Positions 1 to 6,746 of a stretch of DNA of 12,090 bases are shown here, one piece after another. The first letter of the stretch is position 1, and each line of letters begins with the position of its first letter. Below the pieces are notes generated by a model that ran no database searches, had not been told where the DNA came from, and saw only the letters and a list, made by a program, of their open reading frames with translations. Both the position numbers and the translations under genes were made by a program. This DNA is from JAVVFH01 sp032250585 (GTDB lineage: Bacteria > Pseudomonadota > Gammaproteobacteria > Xanthomonadales > SZUA-36), in the NCBI GenBank assembly GCA_032250585.1, contig JAVVFH010000093.1, positions 1-12,090 of the forward strand. The letters are read 5' to 3'.

Positions 1-228
1 ATCGGAGCCTGGGGCAGGTGGAATTGGTCCTACTGGCAGTTCGATGGCCACGACAACCACTACTACTGGGGCTCGGTCGAGCGCAGCCCGGTCGCCGCCG
101 CCAATGTGCTGGGCCAGGTGCTCGGCTACGCCAATCTCGGCGGTGGCAGCTCCCAGGATGTGGCCGGCATGCCGGAAGATCAGGGTCGCCCCGCCGGGAA
201 GTTGAACACCCTTGTCGAACGAAACTGA
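1..228 (+). CDS. Partial ORF of unknown function, 5' end outside window, broken 3' end
   Basis: The plus-strand frame starting at base 1 is open to a TGA at 226-228 (75 codons). The first 43 or so residues are unusually rich in Trp, Tyr, His and Asp (for example WNWSYWQFDGHDNHYYWG), followed by a small Ala/Val/Gly-rich stretch. Beyond about base 130-145 the reading is simply the antisense of the metallo-beta-lactamase gene on the other strand, so the last 27-30 codons are probably read-through across a junction and not native. I do not recognise the family. A phage structural protein is possible because a phage lysis cassette lies at the other end of the window, but nothing in the visible residues proves that. 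Codons 1-43 look like real coding sequence. Confidence 0.45.
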   Translation: MGAWGRWNWSYWQFDGHDNHYYWGSVERSPVAAANVLGQVLGYANLGGGSSQDVAGMPEDQGRPAGKLNTLVERN

Positions 229-645
229 AGAGAAGCGCTCCAGCGCCCGTTCTGCATCGTGAATTCCGTAGAGTGGCAGGGCAGGCTTGTGCTTGGAGAA
301 CCCCTTGCGGTTCGCGTATTCGGCATCTTTCTCCTGGAGGTAACCGCTGTCCCTGAGGATCAGCTTTGCAACGGCGCGGGTCGCGTCCGTCGCGAAGATC
401 TTGCCGCGAAATCCATCTTTCACGAGTTTGGGCAGATACCCCGAATGATCGAGATGCGCATGGGTCAGAACGACCGTGTCAATGCTCGAAGGGGCAATCG
501 GCAGTGGCTCCCAGTTCAGCTCCCGCAGGTTTTTGAGGCCCTGGAACAAGCCGCAGTCGATCAGAATCCGCTTGCCGTCATGCTCGAGAAGATGTTTCGA
601 GCCGGTGACAGTGCCGACTCCGCCGAGGGATGTGAGTTTCAGCAT
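133..645 (-). pseudogene. Metallo-beta-lactamase / beta-CASP-like hydrolase, C-terminal two thirds missing
   Basis: ATG at 645 has a strong ribosome site (AGGAGG about 6 bases upstream). The N-terminus begins MLKLTSLGGVGTVTGS, continues with ILIDCGLFQG, and carries the metal-binding motif THAHLDH (H62, H64, D66, H67), then a later AGHILGAA motif with H162. These are hallmarks of the RNA-nuclease-like beta-CASP branch of the metallo-beta-lactamase fold. Family members are usually about 450 residues. Here recognisable sequence stops near residue 171 (base 133), just before the expected strand that leads to the SGDLG-type motif. From there the frame stays open to base 1, but it reads the antisense of the unrelated plus-strand ORF. 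The beta-CASP and C-terminal parts are therefore absent and the protein should be inactive. It is the last gene of the minus-strand series, 55 bases after the PRPP synthetase. An assembly chimera could produce the same picture. Confidence 0.8.
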
Positions 646-700
646 GATTGCCTCCTGGTCAAATTCATGTGCCTGGTCGCCAACTGACGGGGCTCGCCGC

Positions 701-1699
701 TCATTCGACGCCACCCGTCCAGGGCGGTGCATCGCTTGCGGGAAACGAGTCCATGCCTGCCTCTTCGACGTCGTCGGAAGGTTCGGGCGGACGGCGGTAC
801 CGTATTGTCTTGTCCGGAGCCTCCTTGGCGGGTCCAATCGTCGCGGCGATCAGCGGCGCAAGGCGGATCGCGTTGCTCTCGTGGGGAATGGAATCGCTGG
901 AAACAATTCTGTCGGTCAGCCCTCTGAGGCGCGCGTAGGACTCTTCGGCGAACACGCCGTGGACCACCGCGCAAACCGGTCGCCGGAAGCCCTGGAGCTG
1001 CAGCTTCCTTGCCGCCTCCACAAGCGTTTGCCCGGAGGAGGCGATGTCATCCACAAGGACCGGGCGGCGAGCCCTCCACTCCGAGAGGTCGGGAAGTTCG
1101 ACATCGACGTTGCGGTCGCCGTGACGGATCTTGCGCAGGACGGCATAGGGAGCGGTAATGCGTCGGGCGATGGCCGACACCCACTGTTCGCTCTCCTCAT
1201 CCGGGCCGATGATCAGCGGTTGGTCGACCTCGGCGGCGATCCAGTCTGCCAGCAAAGGTGCCGCGTGGAGCGTGTCGGTCGGGATCGTGTAGAGCGCCGA
1301 GAGCGCGGGATACCGGTGCAGGTGGGGGTCGACCGTCACCAGCCGGTCGAAGGTCGAGGACAGAACCCGCGCGAAGGTCTTCGAGGTCACAGCCTCGCCC
1401 GGTTGAAAGCGTCGGTCCTGTCGCATGTAGGCAAGATAGGGCGCGATCAGCGTCACCTCGCTCGCGCCGAGCGCGCGGGCGGCGTCGGCGGCGAAGGCGA
1501 GGCGGAGGAGGCCATCGTCCGGCCGGGCAAGCGTGCAGACCAGGTCCACCGGTCGACCGGCGACATTCGAAAGAATGCGGACATAACTCTCGCCATCTGG
1601 GAAACGCCGGGTTTCCATGTGGCCAAGCTCCCATCCTCCGACCTCGGCAAGATGACGGGCGAAGGTTTCGTTGCCGGGCAATGGCATTATCAGCCGCAT
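701..1699 (-). CDS. prs: Ribose-phosphate pyrophosphokinase (PRPP synthetase) with extra C-terminal tail
   Basis: The 332-residue protein makes phosphoribosyl pyrophosphate from ribose 5-phosphate and ATP in the cytoplasm. Visible motifs: RRFPDGES near residues 31-38, the ATP-contacting YMRQDRRFQPGE at 91-102, VDPHLHR at 123-129, and the ribose-phosphate/PRPP loop LVDDIASSGQTL at 215-226. The loop is VDDIASSG, unlike the VDDMIDTGGT of housekeeping class I enzymes, so this looks like the divergent accessory type. The first ~302 residues cover the family domain. The last ~30 form an acidic tail containing SFPASDAPPW, a motif otherwise familiar from small stand-alone bacterial proteins. The start at 1699 lies one base after the stop of the upstream gene, so translation is probably coupled. 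Placed with phosphoketolase, it shares the pentose-phosphate pool. A housekeeping prs presumably exists elsewhere. Confidence 0.88.
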   Translation of the reverse strand: MRLIMPLPGNETFARHLAEVGGWELGHMETRRFPDGESYVRILSNVAGRPVDLVCTLARPDDGLLRLAFAADAARALGASEVTLIAPYLAYMRQDRRFQPGEAVTSKTFARVLSSTFDRLVTVDPHLHRYPALSALYTIPTDTLHAAPLLADWIAAEVDQPLIIGPDEESEQWVSAIARRITAPYAVLRKIRHGDRNVDVELPDLSEWRARRPVLVDDIASSGQTLVEAARKLQLQGFRRPVCAVVHGVFAEESYARLRGLTDRIVSSDSIPHESNAIRLAPLIAATIGPAKEAPDKTIRYRRPPEPSDDVEEAGMDSFPASDAPPWTGGVE

Positions 1700-1700
1700 G

Positions 1701-2489
1701 TCAAGACACCCCCGGTTTCTGAAGGTGACCGTTGGCAGTGTGCGTAGGATGCGCGGCCCAGCACATGTCGCAGACCGGATCCCCGGCCGAAAGTGTTCGG
1801 CGCCGGATATAATGCCCCCGATGTCCGTCGGCTGCGATCAGATCGGCACCCGGCCAGTCATACTGGCACCAGCTGTTTGCGAAGCCGGCCAGCGCTTCAG
1901 GATCGCCCGTTTCGTCGGCGATGCGCCGGGCAAAGCTTTGCGGCGGACAGTGCGTAAAATGTGTGTTGATGTCCTCGCCCTGGCGAAAGATCTCGGCGGC
2001 GTAGCCGGGTGCACCCACAGGCCGGAAAGGGAATACGAGCAGCCCGCGGATGCTCCAGCGCAATCGCTTTCCCGCGTCGCGCGTGACGAGGCGAGCAGGC
2101 AGGGACGAAAGGGCCAGCAGCCTGCGATAGACGGACCACCCGATGTCGGCCAAGGCGTCCCGCGCGCTCTGCTGATCGAGGTCGCTGCCCCGCAGCGTCC
2201 GGTCTGCCGCCACGGTATAGATCGCAAGCTCGACCATGAGCCGACTGCCGAGATTCGGCAATGCGCCAAGTCGTGCCAAGGGGCGAAGGCGCGCTGCTTC
2301 GGATGCAACTTCGTTCAGAAAGGAATCGACCTCGCGCCGCAGCCACCGGATTTCGCGGCCTGTCCTGTTCCTCAGGCTTCTGTCCATCAGAACACGATGC
2401 GCGGACTTGCGGATGGCGCGCCACAGGATCCAGCGAATGATGCGCCAGTGAACGAGGTCGTTCTCGATCGTATCGTCGTGCGTGGTCAT
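1701..2489 (-). CDS. L-2-amino-thiazoline-4-carboxylate hydrolase-like protein
   Basis: The 262-residue product starts at ATG 2489 (AAGGA upstream, good spacing). The open frame extends further 5' to 2789, but that part is the antisense-like shadow of the phosphoketolase C-terminus and has no ribosome site. Residues 15-50 are basic and amphipathic (HWRIIRWILWRAIRKSAHR). Residues 173-243 resemble the ATC hydrolase-like domain: FTHCPPQSFARRI, then SWCQYDW and a closing GDPVCDMCW. Cysteines 181, 208, 240 and 243 stand out. In Pseudomonas the named enzyme opens a thiazoline ring on the way to L-cysteine, but most family members are uncharacterised, so I would not assign that substrate. No signal peptide is seen. 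It sits 31 bases after the phosphoketolase stop and one base before the PRPP synthetase start. Family call is moderate; function is unknown. Confidence 0.6.
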   Translation of the reverse strand: MTTHDDTIENDLVHWRIIRWILWRAIRKSAHRVLMDRSLRNRTGREIRWLRREVDSFLNEVASEAARLRPLARLGALPNLGSRLMVELAIYTVAADRTLRGSDLDQQSARDALADIGWSVYRRLLALSSLPARLVTRDAGKRLRWSIRGLLVFPFRPVGAPGYAAEIFRQGEDINTHFTHCPPQSFARRIADETGDPEALAGFANSWCQYDWPGADLIAADGHRGHYIRRRTLSAGDPVCDMCWAAHPTHTANGHLQKPGVS

Positions 2490-2520
2490 CGCTGATCCTT
2501 CGCCTCGTGAAGCGGCATCG

Positions 2521-4905
2521 TCATGTGTGCCTGGAGTTGTCGGAATTCGTTTCAGTCGCACCCCATTGCCAGTTGCGGATCTCCGGCATGTCCTCGCCGT
2601 GCTCCCGGATGTGGCGCTTGTGATCGCTGAGCTTGCTTTCGATGATATGTTCGAGCGTGGCGGTGCCCGGACCCAATCCCGGCACCCGGTCAAGGACGGC
2701 CCTGGCCAAATGGAACCGGTCGAGTTCATTGAGCACGACCATGTCGAATGGTGTCGTGGTGGTTCCTTCTTCCTTGAACCCGTGCACATGCAGATTGTGA
2801 TGGTTGGTCCGGCGATAGGTCAGCCGGTGAATCAGCATCGGGTAGCCGTGGTAGGCAAAGATGATGGGCTTATTCCTGGTGAACAGGGCATCGAATTCCT
2901 CGTCGCTGATCCCGTGCGGATGCTGGCTCTGCGATTGCAACGTCATCAGATCGACCACATTGACGACGCGGATCTTCAGGGTCGGAAAATGCTGCCGCAG
3001 CAACTCCACCGCAGCCAGCGTCTCCATGGTCGGCACATCCCCGGCACAGGCCATCACCACATCAGGCTCGCCGCCGTCGTTGCTGCTGGCCCATTCCCAG
3101 ATGCCCAGCCCCCGGGTGCAATGCGCGACGGCTGCGTCCATATCGAGCCACTGCGGCGACGGCTGTTTGCCGGTGACAATGACGTTCACGTAGTTGCGGC
3201 TGCGCAGGCAGTGATCCGTCACGGAAAGCAGGCTATTGGCGTCGGGCGGCAGATAGACGCGGATGACCTCCGCCTTCTTGCTCATGACGTGGTCGATGAA
3301 GCCGGGATCCTGATGACTGAAACCGTTGTGATCCTGCCGCCAAACGTGGGAGGAAAGCATGTAGTTCAAGGAGGCGATCGGCCGTCGCCATGGAACATGG
3401 TTCGCCACATCCAGCCATTTGGCGTGCTGGTTGAACATCGAGTCGATGATGTGGATGAAGGCTTCGTAGCATGAAAAGAACCCATGCCGGCCTGTGAGCA
3501 GATACCCCTCAAGCCATCCTTCGCACTGGTGCTCGCTCAACATTTCCATCACCCGGCCGTCCGGCGCGACGTGGTCGTCGCCCGGAACGATCTCCGCAGT
3601 CGAGCAGCGGTTCGTCACCTCGAACACCGCGCCCCAGCGGTTCGACGCCGTTTCGTCCGGGCTGAAGACACGGAAAGTCTCGGGATTGAGCTTCACCACA
3701 TCGCGGATCATCGCACCCTGAACGCGCGTGGCTTCAGCGTTCACGCCGCCGGGTTCTGGTACTTCCAGCGCATAGTCGCGGAAATCGGGCAGGTGCAGGT
3801 CGCGCAACAGAAGACCGCCATTGGCGTACGGGTTGGCGCCCATGCGGCGCGTCCCGCTTGGGGCCAGGTCCGCGAGTTCGGGACGTAGCCTGCCTGCCTC
3901 GTCGAAGAGTTCGCGGGGACGATAACTCTTAAGCCACTCTTCCAGAATCCTGACATGTCCCGGATGGCTCATGTCGCCCATCGGCACCTGGTGCGAGCGA
4001 TAGGTGCCCTCTGTCTGCTTGCCGTCGACCTCCTTCGGGCCCGTCCAGCCCTTCGGCGAGCGCAGGATGATCATCGGCCAGAGCGGACGCTGCCTGAACC
4101 CGTTTGAGCGGGCGTCGTGCTGGATCTGGCGGATGCTCTCGACCACGGTGTCGAGCGTCGCGGCCATGAGCTGATGCATCTCCATCGGGTCGTCGCCCTC
4201 GACGAAGTGTGGCGTATAGCCGTAGCCGCGAAACAGGGAGTCGAGCTCGTCACGGGGAATGCGGGCGAGCACCGTGGGACCCGCAATCTTGTACCCATTC
4301 AGATGCAGGATCGGCAGGACCGCGCCGTCGTGCACCGGATTGAGGAACTTGTTCGAGTGCCAGCTGGTCGCGAGTGGAGCCGTTTCCGCTTCGCCATCGC
4401 CCACGACGCAGGTGACCAGGAGGTCGGGATTGTCGAAGGCGGCGCCGTAGGCATGCGACAGGCAATAGCCGAGTTCTCCTCCTTCATTGATGGAGCCCGG
4501 CGTCTCTGCCGCAACGTGACTCGGTATGCCGCCGGGAAAGGAAAACTGCGTGAACAGCTTCTTCATCCCCGCTTCGTCCTGCGAGATCTCCGGGTAGACC
4601 TCGCTGTAGGTTCCCTCGAGATAGGTGTTGGCCACGAGGCCCGGACCGCCATGCCCCGGGCCGGTGACATAGATCACGTTGAGGTCATGCTCGTTGATGA
4701 CGCGGTTCAGATGCACGTAGATGAAATTCAGCCCCGGAGTGGTGCCCCAGTGGCCGAGCAGTCGGGGCTTCACGTGCTCGATCTTCAAGGGTGTCCTCAG
4801 CAACGGGTTGTCGAACAGATAGATCTGGCCAACCGAGAGATAGTTGGCCGCTCGCCAGTAGGCGTCCATCTTCTGGATGAGGTCGGTCGAAAGCGGCTTG
4901 TTCAT
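2521..4905 (-). CDS. xfp: Xylulose-5-phosphate/fructose-6-phosphate phosphoketolase
   Basis: This thiamine-diphosphate enzyme cleaves xylulose 5-phosphate (or fructose 6-phosphate) with inorganic phosphate to give acetyl phosphate plus glyceraldehyde 3-phosphate (or erythrose 4-phosphate). The start at 4905 (GGAG eight bases upstream) gives 794 residues, matching the usual ~790. The open frame continues upstream to 5115 but only through the acetate kinase remnant. Motifs: LLGHWGTTPGLNF at 49-61, TGPGHGGPGL at 81-90, the cofactor-binding GDGEAET at 169-175 followed by PLATSWHSNKFLNP, and VWRQDHNGFSHQDPGF around 517-540. All three family domains (N-terminal, central, C-terminal) seem present and uninterrupted. 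Residue 176 is Ala where most homologues have Gly (GDGEAETG). It begins 4 bases after the acetate kinase stop, the classic xfp-ackA pairing, although that partner is broken here. Confidence 0.96.
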   Translation of the reverse strand: MNKPLSTDLIQKMDAYWRAANYLSVGQIYLFDNPLLRTPLKIEHVKPRLLGHWGTTPGLNFIYVHLNRVINEHDLNVIYVTGPGHGGPGLVANTYLEGTYSEVYPEISQDEAGMKKLFTQFSFPGGIPSHVAAETPGSINEGGELGYCLSHAYGAAFDNPDLLVTCVVGDGEAETAPLATSWHSNKFLNPVHDGAVLPILHLNGYKIAGPTVLARIPRDELDSLFRGYGYTPHFVEGDDPMEMHQLMAATLDTVVESIRQIQHDARSNGFRQRPLWPMIILRSPKGWTGPKEVDGKQTEGTYRSHQVPMGDMSHPGHVRILEEWLKSYRPRELFDEAGRLRPELADLAPSGTRRMGANPYANGGLLLRDLHLPDFRDYALEVPEPGGVNAEATRVQGAMIRDVVKLNPETFRVFSPDETASNRWGAVFEVTNRCSTAEIVPGDDHVAPDGRVMEMLSEHQCEGWLEGYLLTGRHGFFSCYEAFIHIIDSMFNQHAKWLDVANHVPWRRPIASLNYMLSSHVWRQDHNGFSHQDPGFIDHVMSKKAEVIRVYLPPDANSLLSVTDHCLRSRNYVNVIVTGKQPSPQWLDMDAAVAHCTRGLGIWEWASSNDGGEPDVVMACAGDVPTMETLAAVELLRQHFPTLKIRVVNVVDLMTLQSQSQHPHGISDEEFDALFTRNKPIIFAYHGYPMLIHRLTYRRTNHHNLHVHGFKEEGTTTTPFDMVVLNELDRFHLARAVLDRVPGLGPGTATLEHIIESKLSDHKRHIREHGEDMPEIRNWQWGATETNSDNSRHT

Positions 4906-4909
4906 GGGC

Positions 4910-5323
4910 TTACTCCGCCGGATGAGCGTGCTGGCCAGTTTCGGCGCCGGCAAGCATTCCGAAAACCGCTTTTGCAATGATTGCATCTTCGTCGGTGCGA
5001 ATGACGCGCACCTCGACGCGCCCCTGATCGGCCGAGACGACTGGCTTGCCGGCTGCGTTCCGGCTCTCGTCAATTTGGAGGTCGAGAAAGCCGAGACCCT
5101 CGCAGATGCGCGCACGGATCGCGGGGGCGTTCTCGCCGATGCCGCGATGACCCTGCTGCTTCCGGGTGGGGTCGTCGAAAGTGAAATGGGTTCCCTGCAG
5201 GCCGATGCGGTCGATCTTGCCGCGCAGGCCCTTCCGGGGCTGTTCGCCGTACATCCTGTACACCGCGAACTTGATGCTCGAGGAGCCCCCGTTGATCGTC
5301 AGGATGCACGCGCCAGATGACAT
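4910..5323 (-). pseudogene. ackA: Acetate kinase with large in-frame internal deletion
   Basis: The open frame runs from ATG 5323 (AAGAGGGG upstream) to TAA 4910 and encodes 137 residues; acetate kinases have about 400. Residues 6-24 hold the N-terminal ASKHA motif ILTINGGSSSIKF, and the frame continues normally to DDPTRKQQGHR at about residue 60. It then passes directly into GIGENAPAIRARICEGL and the C-terminal lobe, ending with VRVIRTDEDAIIAKAV. Both ends are well conserved, but about 250 internal residues are gone without loss of frame. The junction is near 5141-5150. The missing part would contain the arginines, aspartate and histidine known to be catalytic in the Methanosarcina enzyme (Arg91, Asp148, His180, Arg241). 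It cannot be a working acetyl-phosphate kinase. Start codon and ribosome site are intact, so a small protein may still be made, and its translation could feed into the phosphoketolase start 4 bases downstream. Confidence 0.88.
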
Positions 5324-5387
5324 CAATCGAACCCCTCTTGCGCATGCAGCCCTGCGCAGGTCGTCCGCGCTGCTGAATGCACCGAAG

Positions 5388-6746
5388 TCATGATCCACCG
5401 GCCCCATGCTCCGCATGGCCAACGCCACGCATTGCGGTCCATTGACCGAGGTAGATCCGCAGGAAGCCGAACACCGCGCCGATTGCAATCGCGGCGTAGA
5501 GGACGATGGCGGGATCGCTTTGCAGTTTCATCGCAGTGAAGGCGGCGAGCACCGCCGCGTCGGAGGCAATCGCCGCCAGCAACACAGCGCCCGTGGCGCC
5601 GATCTCTTGCCGCCGGTGCCGGAACACGCCCCAATGGATGGTCATGTCCATGATCAGGTAGAAAAATGCGCCCAGCGACGCGATGCGGCCCAGATCGAAG
5701 AATACCGCCAGAAACGAGGCGATGACGACGGTGTAGATCAGCGTGTGGCGTTGGATCGGACCGGACATGCCGAAATGGCTGTGCGGGATCAGCTTCATGT
5801 CGGTGAGCATCGCCAGCATCCGCGACACCGCGAAAACGCTGGCCAGCAGGCCCGACGCGGTGGCCACCGCGGCGAGAAGCACGGTCAGGAGGAACCCCGC
5901 CTGTCCCAGCGCAGGTTCTGCCGCCTCGGCCAGGGAGTAGTCGCGCGCGGCGATGATCCGGTCGATGGTGAGGCTCGATCCGACGCCGAAGGCCACAAGC
6001 AGATAGACGACGACGCAAAGCGCGATCGAGATCATGATGGCCCGGCCCACGTTACGGTTCGGTTCGGTGATCTCGGCGCCGCTGTTGGTGATCGTGGTGA
6101 AGCCCTTGAAGGCGAGTATGGCCAGCGCCACCGAAGCGACGAAGCCGGTCGCGGTGAAGTCCCGGCCGGTCTCGGAGGCTGCGGCGAAGGAAAATCCGCT
6201 CGCCCACAGCGCCGCGATCCCGAAAAGCGCGATGCCGCCGATCTTGAGCGTCGCCATGACCAGCGAGAACAGCCCGACCGACCGGTTGCCGGCAATGTTG
6301 ACGAGGAACGCGAACAGGATCACCGCAACTGCGAGGATCGGCACGAGCGGCCCGCCCGTTATGCCGAACGGTCGCAGCACATAGGTCGCGAAGGTGCGCG
6401 CCACCAGGCTTTCGGCGATGACCATGCTGAGCGCCATCAGCAGCGCCGCACCGGCGGTGACCGCTCCCCGCCCATAGCACTTCTGCAGGATCATCGCGAT
6501 TCCGCCCGAGGAAGGCCAGGCGTTCGACATCTTGATGTAGCTGTAGGCGCTGAGCGCGCTCACGATGGCGCCGACGATGAAGGACAGCGGAAACCAGGGT
6601 CCCGCCAGTTCGGCGATCTGACCGGTCAGGGCAAAGATGCCGGCGCCGATCATCACGCCCGTGCCCATCGCGACCGCACCGTGCAAGGTGATGCTGTTTG
6701 CCTTGTACTGCCCTTGCATACGGGGCTGGTCCGTCGACGGAGTCAT
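5388..6746 (-). CDS. APC-family amino acid/polyamine permease
   Basis: The start ATG at 6746 overlaps the stop of the copper ATPase (ATGA, 4 bases), so the two are translationally coupled. The longer open frame upstream is a shadow of the ATPase. The 452-residue product is hydrophobic along its length, with about 12 predicted membrane segments, as usual for the APC superfamily. The family signature in the first helix is clear: GTGVMIGAGIFALTGQIAELAGP spans residues 28-50, with SGGIA at 80-84 after helix 2. ITNSGAEITEPNRNVGRA, in the middle of the protein, matches the conserved helix 6 and following loop of amino acid permeases. Substrate cannot be read from sequence; amino acids or amines are likely by family. 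It stands 64 bases before the acetate kinase remnant. No N-terminal signal peptide is expected. Confidence 0.88.
   Translation of the reverse strand: MTPSTDQPRMQGQYKANSITLHGAVAMGTGVMIGAGIFALTGQIAELAGPWFPLSFIVGAIVSALSAYSYIKMSNAWPSSGGIAMILQKCYGRGAVTAGAALLMALSMVIAESLVARTFATYVLRPFGITGGPLVPILAVAVILFAFLVNIAGNRSVGLFSLVMATLKIGGIALFGIAALWASGFSFAAASETGRDFTATGFVASVALAILAFKGFTTITNSGAEITEPNRNVGRAIMISIALCVVVYLLVAFGVGSSLTIDRIIAARDYSLAEAAEPALGQAGFLLTVLLAAVATASGLLASVFAVSRMLAMLTDMKLIPHSHFGMSGPIQRHTLIYTVVIASFLAVFFDLGRIASLGAFFYLIMDMTIHWGVFRHRRQEIGATGAVLLAAIASDAAVLAAFTAMKLQSDPAIVLYAAIAIGAVFGFLRIYLGQWTAMRGVGHAEHGAGGS

Noticed and set aside
476..1747. 423-codon plus-strand open frame
   Set aside because: It lies antisense to the MBL and PRPP synthetase genes, whose motifs are clear. 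The product is Arg/Gly-rich and matches no family I recognise; such shadows are common in GC-rich DNA.
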